A stretch of 14,041 nucleotides of DNA. Origin: Clostridiaceae bacterium (GTDB lineage: Bacteria; Bacillota; Clostridia; Saccharofermentanales; DTU023). The notes below the pieces were generated by a model. That model saw only the letters and a list, made by a program, of their open reading frames with translations. It did not search any database and was not told the DNA's origin. The translations under genes and the position numbers were made by a program. This document shows positions 13,525-14,041 of this stretch, in pieces (positions within the stretch are counted from its first letter, which is position 1; every line of letters begins with the position of its first letter). The DNA is taken from contig JAAZMK010000021.1 of NCBI GenBank assembly GCA_012798865.1, positions 1-14,041 on the forward strand. The letters are read 5' to 3'.

Positions 13525-14041
13525 ATGGGAAACCGCTTTCAAGACATTGTGAATCGCGTGACGGATCGTCCCGAAAAAAAACGCTGTGCTGTCGTCTGTC
13601 CCGATGTAGGGACGGTGGGGGCGGCTTTAGAAGCGGAAGGGATGGGACTTGTCGAACCGTTTTTTTTCTTCGACGAATCGCGCCGTGAGGTGCTCAAAGG
13701 ACTGTCGGCTCTTCAAGAGCGCAAGGATGCGTATCTAGTCGTTGACTCACCCGAGGAGGCGGCAAAGATTGCTGTACAGCGTGTCCGCGGACAAGAGCTG
13801 GACATGTTGTTAAAGGGGAATATCGACACGACCATATTGCTCAAACAGGTCGTAAACAAGGAATACGGTCTCTTGACGGGTCGTCTGATCTCCCATGTCG
13901 GTTTTCTCGATGTACCGGCGTATCACAAACTGTTCGTAGTAACGGACGGCGGCATGGTGACTTATCCGGATCTGGAACAGAAGCGCGCAATACTGGAGAA
14001 CGCCGTTTTCGCCATGCGTGCCATAGGGGTTGAAAATCCTA
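13525..14041 (+). CDS. Phosphate butyryltransferase / phosphotransacetylase family protein, 3' end cut by window
   Basis: The first 172 residues are visible, a little over half of a protein that is usually about 300 long. Signatures of the phosphate acetyl/butaryl (butyryl) transferase family are LLKGNIDT (95-102), the segment LLTGRLISHVGFLDVPAYHK (116-135), and VVTDGGMVTYPDLEQK (138-153). The resemblance is closer to Ptb than to long Pta. The enzyme would swap the CoA of butyryl- or acetyl-CoA for phosphate; the acyl phosphate then drives ATP formation through a kinase. GAGGAG lies three bases before the ATG. In many Clostridia the next gene is butyrate kinase, but that would lie outside the window. 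Which acyl-CoA it prefers cannot be judged from this fragment. Confidence 0.88.
   Translation, partial: MGNRFQDIVNRVTDRPEKKRCAVVCPDVGTVGAALEAEGMGLVEPFFFFDESRREVLKGLSALQERKDAYLVVDSPEEAAKIAVQRVRGQELDMLLKGNIDTTILLKQVVNKEYGLLTGRLISHVGFLDVPAYHKLFVVTDGGMVTYPDLEQKRAILENAVFAMRAIGVENP

Overview
The window reads as ordinary chromosomal DNA of a Gram-positive bacterium, most likely a Clostridia-type Firmicute. The basis is strong AGGAGG-like ribosome binding sites, sigma-A-type promoters, a DUF6935 protein, a signal-less 5'-nucleotidase-family enzyme, a Na/Pi cotransporter fused to a PhoU domain, and a phosphate butyryl/acetyltransferase gene. Base composition is mid-range. I see no mobile element, CRISPR array, rRNA or tRNA. 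The taxonomic call is inference; no marker in the window settles it.

Layout from left to right. Positions 1-7 hold what looks like the first codons of a minus-strand gene that leaves the window, preceded by a possible structured leader of about 150 nt with its own promoter. Diverging from it is a metallophosphatase/5'-nucleotidase (347-1816, +). A strong stem-loop at 1825-1854 separates it from a long minus-strand block. That block, in transcription order, is ribokinase (rbsK), threonyl-tRNA synthetase (thrS, without the usual TGS domain), a membrane DUF3810 metallopeptidase-like protein, an MBOAT O-acyltransferase, its DHHW/AlgX-like partner, a DUF6935 protein and a MalY/PatB-type C-S lyase. 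Internal promoters upstream of thrS and of the MBOAT gene suggest at least three transcription units: rbsK; thrS-DUF3810; MBOAT-DHHW-DUF6935-MalY.

On the right, a Na/Pi cotransporter gene with a PhoU-like tail (10891-12714, +) diverges from rbsK. It converges on a small nitroreductase (12795-13337, -). A phosphate acyltransferase gene (13525 to the edge, +) then diverges from the nitroreductase and is cut by the window end.

Functional themes: MBOAT plus DHHW forms an envelope-glycan O-acylation pair. The 5'-nucleotidase, ribokinase and phosphate uptake genes all touch nucleotide, ribose or phosphate salvage, but they are separate transcription units, so no shared pathway is claimed. The points most worth a second look are the TGS-less ThrRS and its T-box-free leader, the mutually exclusive CCGG hairpins in the left leader, the nested pairing in the 5' leader of the Na/Pi transporter gene, and the pairing of the acylation genes with DUF6935 and a C-S lyase.
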